Below are positions 42,994 through 51,284 of a stretch of 64,000 bases of DNA, piece after piece; position 1 is the stretch's first letter, and each line of letters starts with the position of its first letter. This DNA comes from UBA4874 sp002399435. Its GTDB lineage: Bacteria > Bacillota > Clostridia > Caldicoprobacterales > DTU083. The notes beneath the pieces are model-generated. The model had not been told where the DNA came from. It saw only the letters and a program-made list of their open reading frames with translations, and did no database searches. Location: assembly GCA_036823195.1 (NCBI GenBank), contig DAISGI010000010.1:1-64000 (forward strand), read 5' to 3'. The position numbers were made by a program, and so were the translations under genes.

Positions 42994-44264
42994 TCCAGGA
43001 AGTCGAAGGAAAAATCCTTCATCCGGACTGTGTCCCCGTTCTGAATGCCATGCTGCCGCAAAGCATCCATGATTCCCTGTTTGCGGAGCATCCTCTGAAA
43101 ATACTGAAGGGATTCATAATCCTGCAGGTTGACCCTTCCAAGCAGCCGGTCCACCGCCGGCCCGGACACCACATATTCTCCGTTCACCAGGTCAATTTTA
43201 TAGGGCTCTTCCGTGTTATCCGGAGGACGGAGAGCGTCTTCTTCCACCGCCAGAGGCTCCGGCCCGGGAAGCTCGTCCAGCTGTCGGACAATCTCATCCA
43301 GCAAAGGGCCGAAGCCCTTGTTCTGCGCCGCAGAAACCGCGAACACCGGATAATGCATGGATGCAGGATCCTCCCGGATGCGTTTCGCATTCTCCTGAGC
43401 CCCGGGGAGGTCTGTTTTGTTCACCACTATGATCTGTGGCTTTTCTGCCAGCTTTTCACTGTAATCCAAAAGCTCCCGGTTGATCGTATGAAAATCCTCC
43501 CGCGGGTCCCTGCCATCCATACCGGATCCATCGATCACATGAACCAGTATCCTGCATCTCTCAATGTGCCGCAAAAACTCATAGCCCAATCCAACCCCCT
43601 CATGTGCTCCTTCAATAATACCGGGAATATCCGCCATAACAAAGGAACGATCTCCCCGTACCCCGACGACACCCAGATTGGGGGAAAGAGTCGTAAAGGG
43701 ATAATCTGCAATTTTCGGACGGGCAGAAGTCAGTATGGAAAGAATCGTGGATTTTCCCACGTTGGGAAAGCCTACCAGTCCGACATCCGCAATGGACTTC
43801 AGCTCCAGTACCAAAGTACGCTCCTGACCAGCACCGCCTTCCAGTGCAAATTTCGGCGCCTGCCTGGTGGAAGTGGCAAAATGAGCATTGCCTTTCCCGC
43901 CCTTTCCTCCCCTGGCCAGGGTTCTCCGCATGCCGGGAATGGTCAGATCCGCCAGTACCGATCCGGTCTGTTCCTCCCGGATCACAGTCCCGGGAGGTAC
44001 TTCAATCACAAGAGGCTCCCCGCTTTTACCGGTCTGGTTCCGTCCGCGTCCGTTCTCTCCGTGCTGCGCCCGAAATTGTTTTTTATAGCGAAAATCCATG
44101 AGGGTTCGCAGTCCCGGGTTCACCACAAAGACAATATCGCCGCCACTGCCTCCGTCCCCGCCGTCGGGACCTCCATTGGGTATATATTTTTCTCTCCGGA
44201 AAGAAACGGAACCGTTCCCGCCGTTTCCGGCCTTTATGACAACCCGTGCCCTATCTGCAAACAT
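42990..44264 (-). CDS. obg: Obg/CgtA GTPase
   Basis: Obg is an essential GTPase in 50S subunit assembly and stress signalling, and in B. subtilis links to sporulation. The 424 residues carry the glycine-rich Obg fold (1-158: AGNGGNGSVSFRREKYIPNG, GGDGGSGGDIVFVV), the G domain with GFPNVGKSTIL (about 165-175), ADYPFTTLSPNLG, DIPGIIEGAHEG, NKTD (about 287) and the C-terminal OCT domain (about 340-424). Start ATG follows GCAGGTGATGGA. A terminator precedes it, after rpmA, so transcription is by read-through or an internal promoter. Length is normal. Confidence 0.96.
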   Translation of the reverse strand: MFADRARVVIKAGNGGNGSVSFRREKYIPNGGPDGGDGGSGGDIVFVVNPGLRTLMDFRYKKQFRAQHGENGRGRNQTGKSGEPLVIEVPPGTVIREEQTGSVLADLTIPGMRRTLARGGKGGKGNAHFATSTRQAPKFALEGGAGQERTLVLELKSIADVGLVGFPNVGKSTILSILTSARPKIADYPFTTLSPNLGVVGVRGDRSFVMADIPGIIEGAHEGVGLGYEFLRHIERCRILVHVIDGSGMDGRDPREDFHTINRELLDYSEKLAEKPQIIVVNKTDLPGAQENAKRIREDPASMHYPVFAVSAAQNKGFGPLLDEIVRQLDELPGPEPLAVEEDALRPPDNTEEPYKIDLVNGEYVVSGPAVDRLLGRVNLQDYESLQYFQRMLRKQGIMDALRQHGIQNGDTVRMKDFSFDFLD

Positions 44265-44287
44265 TCCATCACCTGCAAGTAAATGAT

Positions 44288-44315
44288 AAAAAGCCCACTG
44301 TTATACAATGGGCTC
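44288..44315 (-). terminator. terminator of the rplU-prp-rpmA operon
   Basis: On the minus strand AGCCCATTG and CAGTGGGCT form a 9-bp stem with one wobble and a 5-base loop, followed by five T residues. It lies 18 bases beyond the rpmA stop and 23 bases before the obg start codon. Confidence 0.88.
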
Positions 44316-44333
44316 GGTGTCTTTCATCAGTTG

Positions 44334-44636
44334 TTATACTTCAGCCACAGCATCATTGGAACCGGGATAAACACTGACCTTCTTCCGATCCTTGCCAAGC
44401 CGTTCAAATCGGACCACGCCATCCACTTTCGCAAAAAGGGTGTCGTCGCTTCCGATCCCTACATTGGTACCGGGATGAATTTTCGTTCCCCTTTGCCTGA
44501 CCAGGATATTTCCGGCCAGCACAAACTGTCCGTCTCCCCTCTTGGGGCCAAGACGCTTTGACTCACTGTCCCGCCCGTTCCGGGAGCTTCCCACTCCTTT
44601 TTTATGTGCAAACAACTGCAAATCCATCTTGAACAT
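44334..44636 (-). CDS. rpmA: 50S ribosomal protein L27 with Prp-cleaved N-terminal extension
   Basis: L27 contacts the tRNA acceptor ends at the peptidyl-transferase centre. The 100 residues start MFKMDLQLFAHKKGVGSSRN. In Firmicutes the segment up to LQLF is removed by the protease Prp so that mature L27 begins AHKKG; this gene shows that site, and prp is immediately upstream. The rest is standard (RNGRDSESKRLGPKRGDGQF, GNILVRQRGTKIHPGTNVGI). The ATG follows the prp stop codon directly with no spacer. It is the last gene of the rplU operon. Confidence 0.97.
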   Translation of the reverse strand: MFKMDLQLFAHKKGVGSSRNGRDSESKRLGPKRGDGQFVLAGNILVRQRGTKIHPGTNVGIGSDDTLFAKVDGVVRFERLGKDRKKVSVYPGSNDAVAEV

Positions 44637-44972
44637 TTAGTCCACCTCTCTTTCCTCTATGGAGAGTAAATCCGGATATCCGGATTTTATACTTTTCAAT
44701 CCGGCAAGCATGGTACGAAGCACCGTACCTGCCATTGCCTGTTCCTTTTCCGACATTTTATCCGGCAGAATACAATGAAGAAGTCCGTCCTTCTGAACTG
44801 TCTCCGGGCGGATCCCCACCACATCTGTCAGACCAATCACCGCCGTCTGCGTCACTGCAGAAACTGCAGCGCATACAATATCCCTGCCCGCTTCCTCAAA
44901 TTCTGCATGCCCTTTTACAGCGAACTCCCCGATCAAGCCATCCTGTCCATATTGGACAAAAACACGAATCAT
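44637..44972 (-). CDS. prp: L27-processing cysteine protease Prp
   Basis: Prp removes the N-terminal extension of L27 before ribosome assembly. The 111-residue protein has the conserved histidine in VKGHAEFEEAGRDIVCAAVS and cysteine of the same stretch (catalytic H21/C34 by position), and TLRTMLAGLKSI-like helix near the end. It is sited between rplU and rpmA, the arrangement in B. subtilis (ysxB). The stop codon abuts the rpmA ATG. Confidence 0.92.
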   Translation of the reverse strand: MIRVFVQYGQDGLIGEFAVKGHAEFEEAGRDIVCAAVSAVTQTAVIGLTDVVGIRPETVQKDGLLHCILPDKMSEKEQAMAGTVLRTMLAGLKSIKSGYPDLLSIEEREVD

Positions 44973-44987
44973 TGCCTTAAGCCAGCC

Positions 44988-45299
44988 TTATCCGTTTATT
45001 TTGGTGATCTGAACCCGGGTAAAAGGCTGCCGATGGCCCTGTTTCCTGCGATAATGCTTTTTGGGCTTGTACTTGAACACCGTGACCTTTTTGCCTTTGC
45101 CCTGACCAAGTACATTTGCCTCTACGTCTGCACCGCCCAGGACCGGGGTCCCTACTTTCAGGCCATCGTCCCTGCTGAGAGCAAGAACCTCATCAAACTT
45201 TACAGCGGATCCCTCCGGAACATCCAGCTTTTCAACAGTCAGGATATCTCCTTCCTGAACCCGGTATTGTTTTCCGCCTGTTTTAATAACAGCATACAT
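44988..45299 (-). CDS. rplU: 50S ribosomal protein L21
   Basis: L21 binds 23S rRNA near L20. The 103 residues begin MYAVIKTGGKQYRVQEGDIL and end with KPKKHYRRKQGHRQPFTRVQ, both typical. The start ATG follows CGAGGAGGTGCATGACAG. It is first in rplU-prp-rpmA with its own promoter and a structured leader. Confidence 0.97.
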   Translation of the reverse strand: MYAVIKTGGKQYRVQEGDILTVEKLDVPEGSAVKFDEVLALSRDDGLKVGTPVLGGADVEANVLGQGKGKKVTVFKYKPKKHYRRKQGHRQPFTRVQITKING

Positions 45300-45390
45300 C
45301 TGTCATGCACCTCCTCGAACCAGTCTCGCCGGATACCGGTATTCCCGTAAAACGGTAAATTTTCAAAACCTTATCCGAGCGGCTCATACA
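45300..45390 (-). ncRNA. probable L21 leader
   Basis: The transcribed 5' region of rplU can fold: CTCGGATA (near 45375-45383) pairs with TATCC-GG-CGAG (near 45325-45336), enclosing an inner hairpin CCGT-TTT-ACGG. Downstream is the unpaired ribosome binding region. An L21 autoregulatory leader is known in Firmicutes, and position and size fit; I checked pairing only by eye. Confidence 0.5.
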
Positions 45391-45396
45391 GATTTC

Positions 45397-45426
45397 ATAT
45401 TATCACTAATTCCTGCAAATTGTCAA
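45397..45426 (-). promoter_or_regulatory. promoter of rplU
   Basis: Minus strand TTGACA, 18-base spacer, TAATAT. The -35 TTGACA overlaps the stop codon of the upstream RNase E/G-like gene (TTTGACA contains the TGA). Confidence 0.75.
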
Positions 45427-46574
45427 ATCTTTTTGCGGGTCATCTCCACCAGACCCAGCCCGGTAAACCCGACCACGTTTGTTTTCGCCCGGTCCCTCTT
45501 CAGAGCAGTCTTCAGGGTCTCCAGTACCTGCATGCGATTTTCGCCAACTTCCATATCTATGAAATCAATTACGATGATGCCGCCGATATCCCTCAGCCGG
45601 ATCTGCCGGGCGATTTCCTCCGCAGCTTCCAGGTTCGTATGAAACACGGTATCCTCCAGGTTCACCCTGCCCACATACTTGTCGGTATTGACATCAATCA
45701 CAGTCAGTGCCTCGGTTGGATCCATCACAAGGGAACCTCCGCTTTTCAGCCGGATCTTCCTTTGAACCGCCCTTTCGATCTGCTTCTCGATTTCAAAGGT
45801 TGCAAACAGGCTCCGCTTCGGCTCAAAATACTGCACCCGTTCCCGCAGGAAAGGCGACAGAAAGTCAGTCCATTCCAATACTTTCCCGTATTCCTCCCAA
45901 CCGTTTACGATCAGCTGATCCACATCGCCGGTGAACAAATCCCGCACCGTCCGATAAAGAATGCTTTCCTCCCTGTGCAGCGGTCTCGGCACTTTCCCCT
46001 TTCGTTCTCCCTTTTCTATTTTAGCCCAAAGATTTGTCAGAAAATTCAACTCCGTGGCAAAGTCCTCCGCATTTTTTTCAAATGCCGCCGTACGGACAAT
46101 CAGTCCCATGGATTCCGGTTTCATGGCTTGCGCAATGCTTTTCAACCTTTGTCTTTCGGTTTCGTCCTCAATCCGTCTGGAAATACCGACAGTGTTCACG
46201 GCAGGCATTAAAACCAGATATTTGCCCGGCAGCGTGATTTGGGTGGTGATTCTGGCCCCTTTTGTGCCGACAGGCTCCTTTGCTACCTGCACGGTCAGCT
46301 CCTGACCTGTCTTCAAAAGTTCCTGAATGGGCGGGCAGGGCTCTTTGTCGGTATGGATATCCCCTGTATAAAGAAATGCGTTTTTTCCCTCGCCGATATC
46401 AACGAAAGCTGCCTGCATACCCGGAAGTACATTCTTTACCTTGCCCCGATAGATATTCCCGGCGATTCTTCGATGTTCAGCACTTTCCACATATATTTCC
46501 GCCAAATCATCCTTTTCCAGAAGCGCCACCCGTATTTGTTCCCGACGGACATCGATCAGGATTTTCCTGCTCAC
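45423..46574 (-). CDS. rng: ribonuclease E/G family protein lacking the zinc-link C-terminus
   Basis: RNase E/G enzymes cut single-stranded RNA at 5'-monophosphate ends. This 383-residue form has the S1-like start (AGNIYRGKVKNVLPGMQAAFVDIG, about 37-60), the 5' sensor/RNase H region, and DNase I-like catalytic motifs ALTVIDVNTDKYVG and GGIIVIDFIDM with both metal-binding aspartates. It ends GLVEMTRKKI and stops, exactly where family members continue to CPxCxGTG, the zinc link, and the small dimer domain. Neither other frame after the stop restores those cysteines. The start is GTG at 46572-46574 behind GGAAGGGGG, overlapping the DUF2344 stop by four bases (GTGA). It may act as a dimer or be impaired; I cannot tell. 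Confidence 0.88.
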   Translation of the reverse strand: MSRKILIDVRREQIRVALLEKDDLAEIYVESAEHRRIAGNIYRGKVKNVLPGMQAAFVDIGEGKNAFLYTGDIHTDKEPCPPIQELLKTGQELTVQVAKEPVGTKGARITTQITLPGKYLVLMPAVNTVGISRRIEDETERQRLKSIAQAMKPESMGLIVRTAAFEKNAEDFATELNFLTNLWAKIEKGERKGKVPRPLHREESILYRTVRDLFTGDVDQLIVNGWEEYGKVLEWTDFLSPFLRERVQYFEPKRSLFATFEIEKQIERAVQRKIRLKSGGSLVMDPTEALTVIDVNTDKYVGRVNLEDTVFHTNLEAAEEIARQIRLRDIGGIIVIDFIDMEVGENRMQVLETLKTALKRDRAKTNVVGFTGLGLVEMTRKKI

Positions 46575-47257
46575 CCAATGCCCCCTTCCTGTTTTCCCAG
46601 GGCCAATGGGGTAACCCACTTTCCGTCCTTTCGGAGATACAGTCCTGTCCGGCAGAAGGACAGAGCCCTGTCTTTTCCCTCCAATAGTGCATCGACCACC
46701 AAATCCGGCTTCAGATTTCCGCTGCTGCCGGCAGGAAGGGACAAAAAGAGCTCCCTGTTATGCTCCCCGCATGCCCGGATATCCCGGACCGCTTCCTTTA
46801 AATTTATGGAGGACACCTTCTTCTTGCTTTTCTTTTCCACCCAGATCTCCGGCTTGCTCCAAAATACATCCACTGCCGGCTTCCAGTCCCACTCCGGATC
46901 CTCCGGAACAATGCGGTAATCCGCCCGCTCCACCAGGCTCATCAGGGAAGGAACCTTTTCGTCCACAGCAACTGCCTGCTTTACGGTGATTCCCTTTGGC
47001 AGGGCCCTGTTCAGCCTTTTCTCCAATTCCGGAATGTCCATCCCTTCCAGCAGGTGAATATCCATATACTCCCCTTCACTGGTCATGCCAACGGGCAAGG
47101 CGGAGGCAAAGGCCATAACCGGATGGGGATGATATCCCCGGGACCAGGCTATGGGAAGCTCCGCCCGGCGAATGGTACGCTGCATGGAACGCATCAAATC
47201 CAGATGGGAAATGTATTTGACCCGTTCTTCCTTTGTGTATTCTACCACAAAACGCAT
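46571..47257 (-). CDS. TIGR03936/DUF2344 family protein
   Basis: This 228-residue protein of unknown function starts MRFVVEYTKEERVKYISHLD and has LMRSMQRTIRRAELPIAWSRGYHPHPVMAFA, the conserved family block, then a variable middle and FCRTGLYLRKDG near the end. It is found next to, or fused with, the radical SAM protein upstream; here the two overlap by one base (TGATG). The following RNase E/G gene overlaps by four bases, giving a three-gene coupled unit. A role in RNA modification has been guessed from this company, without proof. Confidence 0.87.
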   Translation of the reverse strand: MRFVVEYTKEERVKYISHLDLMRSMQRTIRRAELPIAWSRGYHPHPVMAFASALPVGMTSEGEYMDIHLLEGMDIPELEKRLNRALPKGITVKQAVAVDEKVPSLMSLVERADYRIVPEDPEWDWKPAVDVFWSKPEIWVEKKSKKKVSSINLKEAVRDIRACGEHNRELFLSLPAGSSGNLKPDLVVDALLEGKDRALSFCRTGLYLRKDGKWVTPLALGKQEGGIG

Positions 47258-49095
47258 CAGCAGATTCCCTCCCATGTTCCTCTTATGCCACAGCCGGCAC
47301 AGCTAACCCGGCAGTCCGGCGTTCGCTCCCCCCGCCCGGCTTTTTCTTTTTCCTTCCACAGAAATGCCTTGCTGACCCCAACGTCAATGTGATCCCAGGG
47401 CAGAACTTCATCCCGTTCCCTTTTCCGATACGCATAGAATCCGGGATCCAGATGATTCTGACGAAAGGCATCCATCCAGCCTTCCATATGGAATTGATCG
47501 GCCCAGCTGTCGAAGCGGGCACCATTTTTCCAGGCAGACAGCAGAACGGCGCCAAGCCGCCTGTCCCCCCTTGCAAAAACGGCTTCCAGAAAGCTGAGTT
47601 CCGGATCATGCCAGTTATATTCCACATGCTTCATACGAAGCGCCTTTCGCAAAAAACCCTGCTTTTCCCGCAGCTCCTCCATGGTATTCTGCGGTTCCCA
47701 CTGAAAGGGAGTAAAGGGTTTTGGCACAAAGGACGATGTACTGACGGTGATCCGAAGCCCTTTCTGACGCTTTTCCCGCTCCAGCCCGTAGTAGCAGTCC
47801 GTTACCAGCCGCGCCAGTCCCGCAATGCCCTGGAGATCTTCTTCCGTCTCCGTGGGCAGTCCAATCATGAAGTACAGCTTCACTGTATTCCACCCGGAGA
47901 CAAAGGCATCGGTTACACTGCGTACCAGGTCGTCCTCCGTAACCCCCTTGTTGATGACATCTCTCAACCTTTGGGTTCCTGCCTCCGGGGCAAAGGTCAG
48001 CCCGGTTTTCCGGACCTTCTGTATTTCCTCAATAAAGTCCCTGGAAAAGCTGTCCAGTCTCAGGGAAGGCAGGGACAGGGAAATCCGCTTGTCCCGAAAA
48101 CGCTCCATGAGCTGTTTTACCAGATCCTCCAGCCGGGAATAGTCGCTGGTGCTCAGGGAAGACAAGGAAATTTCTTCATATCCGGTGTTTTTTACCAGCT
48201 TATCCGCCAGTTCGAGGAGCTTGTCCATGCTCCGCTCCCGGACAGGGCGGTATATCATACCCGCCTGACAAAAGCGGCAGCCTCTGGAACAGCCCCGAAA
48301 AAGCTCCAGCACAATACGGTCATGGACGATATCCATGAACGGTACAATCATGCGGTCCGGATAATAAGTCGAATCCAGATCCCGGACAATCCTTTTGGCA
48401 ATACGATCCGGTGCGGCAGCGGTATTCGGATTCACCGATTCCACCTGCCCATCGTCCCGATACGTCACATCGTAAAACTGAGGAACATAGACTCCCGGTA
48501 TTGCGGCAGCCTGCCTGAGGAAAGATTCCCGATCCCCGTCTTTTTTCTTCCATTCCCCGTAAAGATCCAGCAGCTCACCGATTTGTTGTTCCCCTTCCCC
48601 CATGGCTACCAGATCCAGAAAGTCTGCCAATGGCTCCGCATTGTATGCGCAGGGACCGCCGGCTATCACAAACGGGTCCTGCTGCGTTCTGTCCTTCGCC
48701 AAAAGAGGAATACCGGCCAAATCCAGCATATTTAAAAGATTGGTATAGCACATTTCGTACTGCAGGGTAAATCCCACGAAATCGAACTTTGAGACCGGAT
48801 CCCGCGTTTCCAGCGTGAAAAGGGGAATCCGGTTTTCCCGCATCTTTTCCTCCATATCCACCCAGGGCGCAAATACCCTTTCACAATAGGTATCTTCCCT
48901 TTCATTCATCAGATGATACAATATCTTCATACCCAGATGAGACATCCCGACTTCATAGACATCCGGGAAAGCAAATGCAAAGCGTATGGAAACATCCTCC
49001 GGATCCTTTTCCACCATATTATATTCGTTTCCCATATAACGAACGGGTCTGGATACCTGACCAAGTACCCTGTCCAACAACTTCCTGTCCAACAA
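47257..49095 (-). CDS. TIGR03960 family B12-binding-like radical SAM protein
   Basis: The protein has 612 residues. An N-terminal B12-binding-like region (about 35-195: FAFPDVYEVGMSHLGMKIL, AGGPCAYNAEPLADF) is followed by a radical SAM core with the iron-sulfur motif RGCSRGCRFCQAG (about 270-282), SLSSLSTSDY, FAPEAGTQRLRDVINKG and LYFMIGLPTETEED. The C-terminus has cysteines in DCRVSCAGCGIR, possibly a second cluster site. It resembles MiaB/RimO-like and elp3-like enzymes but the substrate is unknown. Start appears to be TTG at 49093-49095 behind CGAAGGAGGC. Confidence 0.9.
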   Translation of the reverse strand: MLDRKLLDRVLGQVSRPVRYMGNEYNMVEKDPEDVSIRFAFAFPDVYEVGMSHLGMKILYHLMNEREDTYCERVFAPWVDMEEKMRENRIPLFTLETRDPVSKFDFVGFTLQYEMCYTNLLNMLDLAGIPLLAKDRTQQDPFVIAGGPCAYNAEPLADFLDLVAMGEGEQQIGELLDLYGEWKKKDGDRESFLRQAAAIPGVYVPQFYDVTYRDDGQVESVNPNTAAAPDRIAKRIVRDLDSTYYPDRMIVPFMDIVHDRIVLELFRGCSRGCRFCQAGMIYRPVRERSMDKLLELADKLVKNTGYEEISLSSLSTSDYSRLEDLVKQLMERFRDKRISLSLPSLRLDSFSRDFIEEIQKVRKTGLTFAPEAGTQRLRDVINKGVTEDDLVRSVTDAFVSGWNTVKLYFMIGLPTETEEDLQGIAGLARLVTDCYYGLEREKRQKGLRITVSTSSFVPKPFTPFQWEPQNTMEELREKQGFLRKALRMKHVEYNWHDPELSFLEAVFARGDRRLGAVLLSAWKNGARFDSWADQFHMEGWMDAFRQNHLDPGFYAYRKRERDEVLPWDHIDVGVSKAFLWKEKEKAGRGERTPDCRVSCAGCGIRGTWEGIC

Positions 49096-49149
49096 AACAG
49101 CCTCCTTCGGCTCAATCCTTTATGTATCTCACTTGTTCTTTTCAATAAA

Positions 49150-49170
49150 GCAAAAAGAGTTCCTCTTTTC
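49150..49170 (-). terminator. possible weak terminator after spoIVFB
   Basis: On the minus strand AAAAGAG-GAA-CTCTTTTT makes a 7-bp A/T-rich stem with a T-run, 6 bases after the spoIVFB stop. It is weak in stability. Confidence 0.4.
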
Positions 49171-49176
49171 CATCCT

Positions 49177-50058
49177 TTATCCTTTTCGAAGCAGTCTTCC
49201 CACCGGTGCATTTGCTCCATGATCCAACAAGCCGTTCACGATCTGGCCTTCGCTCAAAGACCCCAATTCCTTCAGCTGCACATCCAAAACCTGAATATAA
49301 TGGTATCGGTGAGGGACGAATTTTTTTACAACATCCTGCAGAGACAGATTGGATAAAACAGCAACATTCCGTATGGGCATGCTGCCTTCCTTTAACAGGG
49401 ATTCCTTTTTATACGTGATATCCTTCAGCATGGCGTAGGTTGCATTCCGTTTCTCCCTGCCAGCAGAGTATATCAGGATCCCGGCAAGAACGAACAGGGA
49501 GTAATTGAAAACATGATAGTAGAAGCCATACAACCCGGCCGTCGCCAGAATCAATGCCAGCAACAGTCCCATGTTCGAAGCAATCTGAGTCGCCCGTTTC
49601 AGCCCCATTTGCCTGGCCAGAACAGCACGCAGGATCCTTCCTCCGTCCAGAGGAAGAGCTGGCAGCAAATTGAACCCGGCCAGCAGAAGATTGTAATTTA
49701 CAAATTCCGGACTCCGGGCAGAGGATGAGATCCACCCCATCTGAATTCCTCCGAAATACAGGAGAATCAAAAGGATATTGGACAGGGGACCTGCTGCAGC
49801 AACCAGAATTTCATGACGGGGATTCAGCTCAAACATGCTCTGGATCTTGATGGCTCCGCCAAAGGGAAGAAGTTCAATTTCATCCACTTTCATCTTCAGC
49901 ATCCTGGCTGTCAGAATATGGGACATTTCATGGATGAAAAAAACGAAAAAAACAGCGGTAAAATTACCGCCGTGGCCCGTTATCAGAAGAACAACCACCA
50001 GGAGCAGAAGATAATTGCTGACGTAAATATCGATATCGAATATTCTGCCTATCCGCAT
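49177..50058 (-). CDS. spoIVFB: SpoIVFB-like intramembrane metalloprotease (M50, CBS domain)
   Basis: SpoIVFB is the site-2 protease that releases sigma-K in the mother cell late in sporulation. The 293-residue protein has the zinc motif HEMSH (H43-H47) in helix 2, NLLPALPLDGGRIL with D138, at least five membrane helices to about 190, and a C-terminal CBS-like region (about 205-285: MPIRNVAVLSNLSLQDVVKK). The gene lies immediately after the spoIVFA-like gene (5 bases), as in B. subtilis between the min genes and rplU. Length and topology fit. A housekeeping role as rseP-like protease is less likely because of the CBS domain and context. Confidence 0.88.
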   Translation of the reverse strand: MRIGRIFDIDIYVSNYLLLLVVVLLITGHGGNFTAVFFVFFIHEMSHILTARMLKMKVDEIELLPFGGAIKIQSMFELNPRHEILVAAAGPLSNILLILLYFGGIQMGWISSSARSPEFVNYNLLLAGFNLLPALPLDGGRILRAVLARQMGLKRATQIASNMGLLLALILATAGLYGFYYHVFNYSLFVLAGILIYSAGREKRNATYAMLKDITYKKESLLKEGSMPIRNVAVLSNLSLQDVVKKFVPHRYHYIQVLDVQLKELGSLSEGQIVNGLLDHGANAPVGRLLRKG

Positions 50059-50063
50059 GCCGG

Positions 50064-51195
50064 CTATACACCTTTCTGCTCCGAAGTCTGATTGGCATGC
50101 CGGATATAGTTCAGCGGATCCACTGCTTTATCCTTCATCCATATCTCGAAATGAAGCATTGGCTCTGCCCCTTTTGATGATGCTCCGATGGTGCCCAGCT
50201 TCTCTCCCCCGACTACGCTTTGCCCGGCTTTCACATTGATTTTCCCACACCTTCCATAAAAGGAAAAGGTCTGATCCCCATGGTCCACCCATACGGAAGA
50301 GCCATAGAGTTCATGCTTCTCCACAGCCGCTACCACGCCGGCTGCCGTTGCATAGAAAGGAGCATGATCGGCAGCTGTGATATCAATTCCCTTGTTCTCG
50401 AACACCCCGTCCGAGGAGTTCAGGGAAACCTGTTCCTTAAATACCTGGGTAACCTCCCCCTGAATTGGAACACGAAACTTCAGGTCTTTTCCATCCTGGG
50501 CCTTGCTGTCTTTTGCCCCGCTCCCGGAATCTTTCGTATCCTGCTGAAAGGCAGACCGTACCTTTCCCGGAATCGACTTCCCGACGAATTTCAGTTTCCC
50601 CAGTGCCTTATCCAGGTCAAACTCATGGGTAATCGCCATTTTTACTTTGTCCACAGCAGTCTGCGCAAAGGGCAGCCGGATGCTGTTCAGCAAAAAAATG
50701 ACGAGAGCAATCAAAGCGGCCGCTGCAATCCTTCTCATCAGGGAAGAAATCCATCCGCCTTCCTTCCGGTTGTTCATTGAAAAAGTGGAAGACGCGGAAA
50801 GAGCCGGATGGGCTCGAGGGCGGACGACGCCCCTCCCCTCGCCGCTTCTCCTTCTGGATTCCCGTAAATCTTCCAGGCAATAGGGGCTTTCCTGGTTCAC
50901 ATCGCTCAGACAGGCGATTGTACGGCGGGCAGGAACTCCGCTGTCCGTTGTACGGCGGACAGAAACTCTGCTGTCCAGTGTACGGCGGGCAGGAACTCCG
51001 CNNNNNNNNNNNNNNNNNNNNNNNNNNNNNNNNNNNNNNNNNNNNNNNNNNNNNNNNNNNNNNNNNNNNNNNNNNNNNNNNNNNNNNNNNNNNNNNNNNN
51101 NCAGGAACTCCGCCGTCCGGATGATCCGGTCTCCCTGCCGGCCTGTTTCGATGAATCGTTCTGCCCTGTATGACAACAGACTGTTTTTCCTCCAT
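50064..51195 (-). CDS. spoIVFA: SpoIVFA-like membrane protein with LytM (M23) domain, interrupted by an assembly gap
   Basis: SpoIVFA anchors and inhibits SpoIVFB in B. subtilis and has a degenerate LytM domain. Here a short start (MEEKQSVVIQGRTIHRNRPA, ATG at 51193-51195 behind AGAGGAGGAACGGCTCT) leads into an Arg-rich decapeptide repeat (GVPARRTLDS and variants), then a linker, one membrane helix (IAAAALIALVIFLLN), and a C-terminal M23 domain with YATAAGVVAAVEKHELYGSS, VDHGDQTFSFYGRCGKINV, GTIGASSKGAEPMLHFEIW. The M23 metal set HxxxD...HxH reads as LHFEIW at the end, so zinc binding is incomplete, as in SpoIVFA. The gap between 51002 and 51101 shifts the apparent frame, but both sides enter the same GVPA repeat phase, so the real gene is probably continuous. 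It precedes spoIVFB by 5 bases. Confidence 0.78.
50919..51120 (-). repeat. 30-base tandem repeat encoding an Arg-rich decapeptide, with gap
   Basis: Two full 30-base units (50919-50948, 50949-50978) and the start of a third precede the gap; the end of a unit follows it at 51102. Translated on the minus strand they give GVPARRTLDS, RVSVRRTTDS and GVPARRTIAC. The unit is a multiple of three, so copy number can change without frameshift. This lies in the cytosolic N-terminal region of the SpoIVFA-like protein. Confidence 0.85.
51002..51101. other. assembly gap (100 N)
   Basis: Exactly 100 undetermined bases, the usual placeholder for unknown length. Because 100 is not divisible by three it creates an apparent frame change in the gene that contains it. 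Confidence 0.95.
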
Positions 51196-51284
51196 AGAGC
51201 CGTTCCTCCTCTTCATCGGACCGGGACATCAATTGGCATGTCTCCCGTATAGATATATTACAGAGGAGAAAAGATTATGCTCCA

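Noticed and set aside
50919..51120. True frameshift in the M23/SpoIVFA-like gene
   Set aside because: The shift arises from the 100-base placeholder; both flanks enter the same codon phase of the GVPA repeat.
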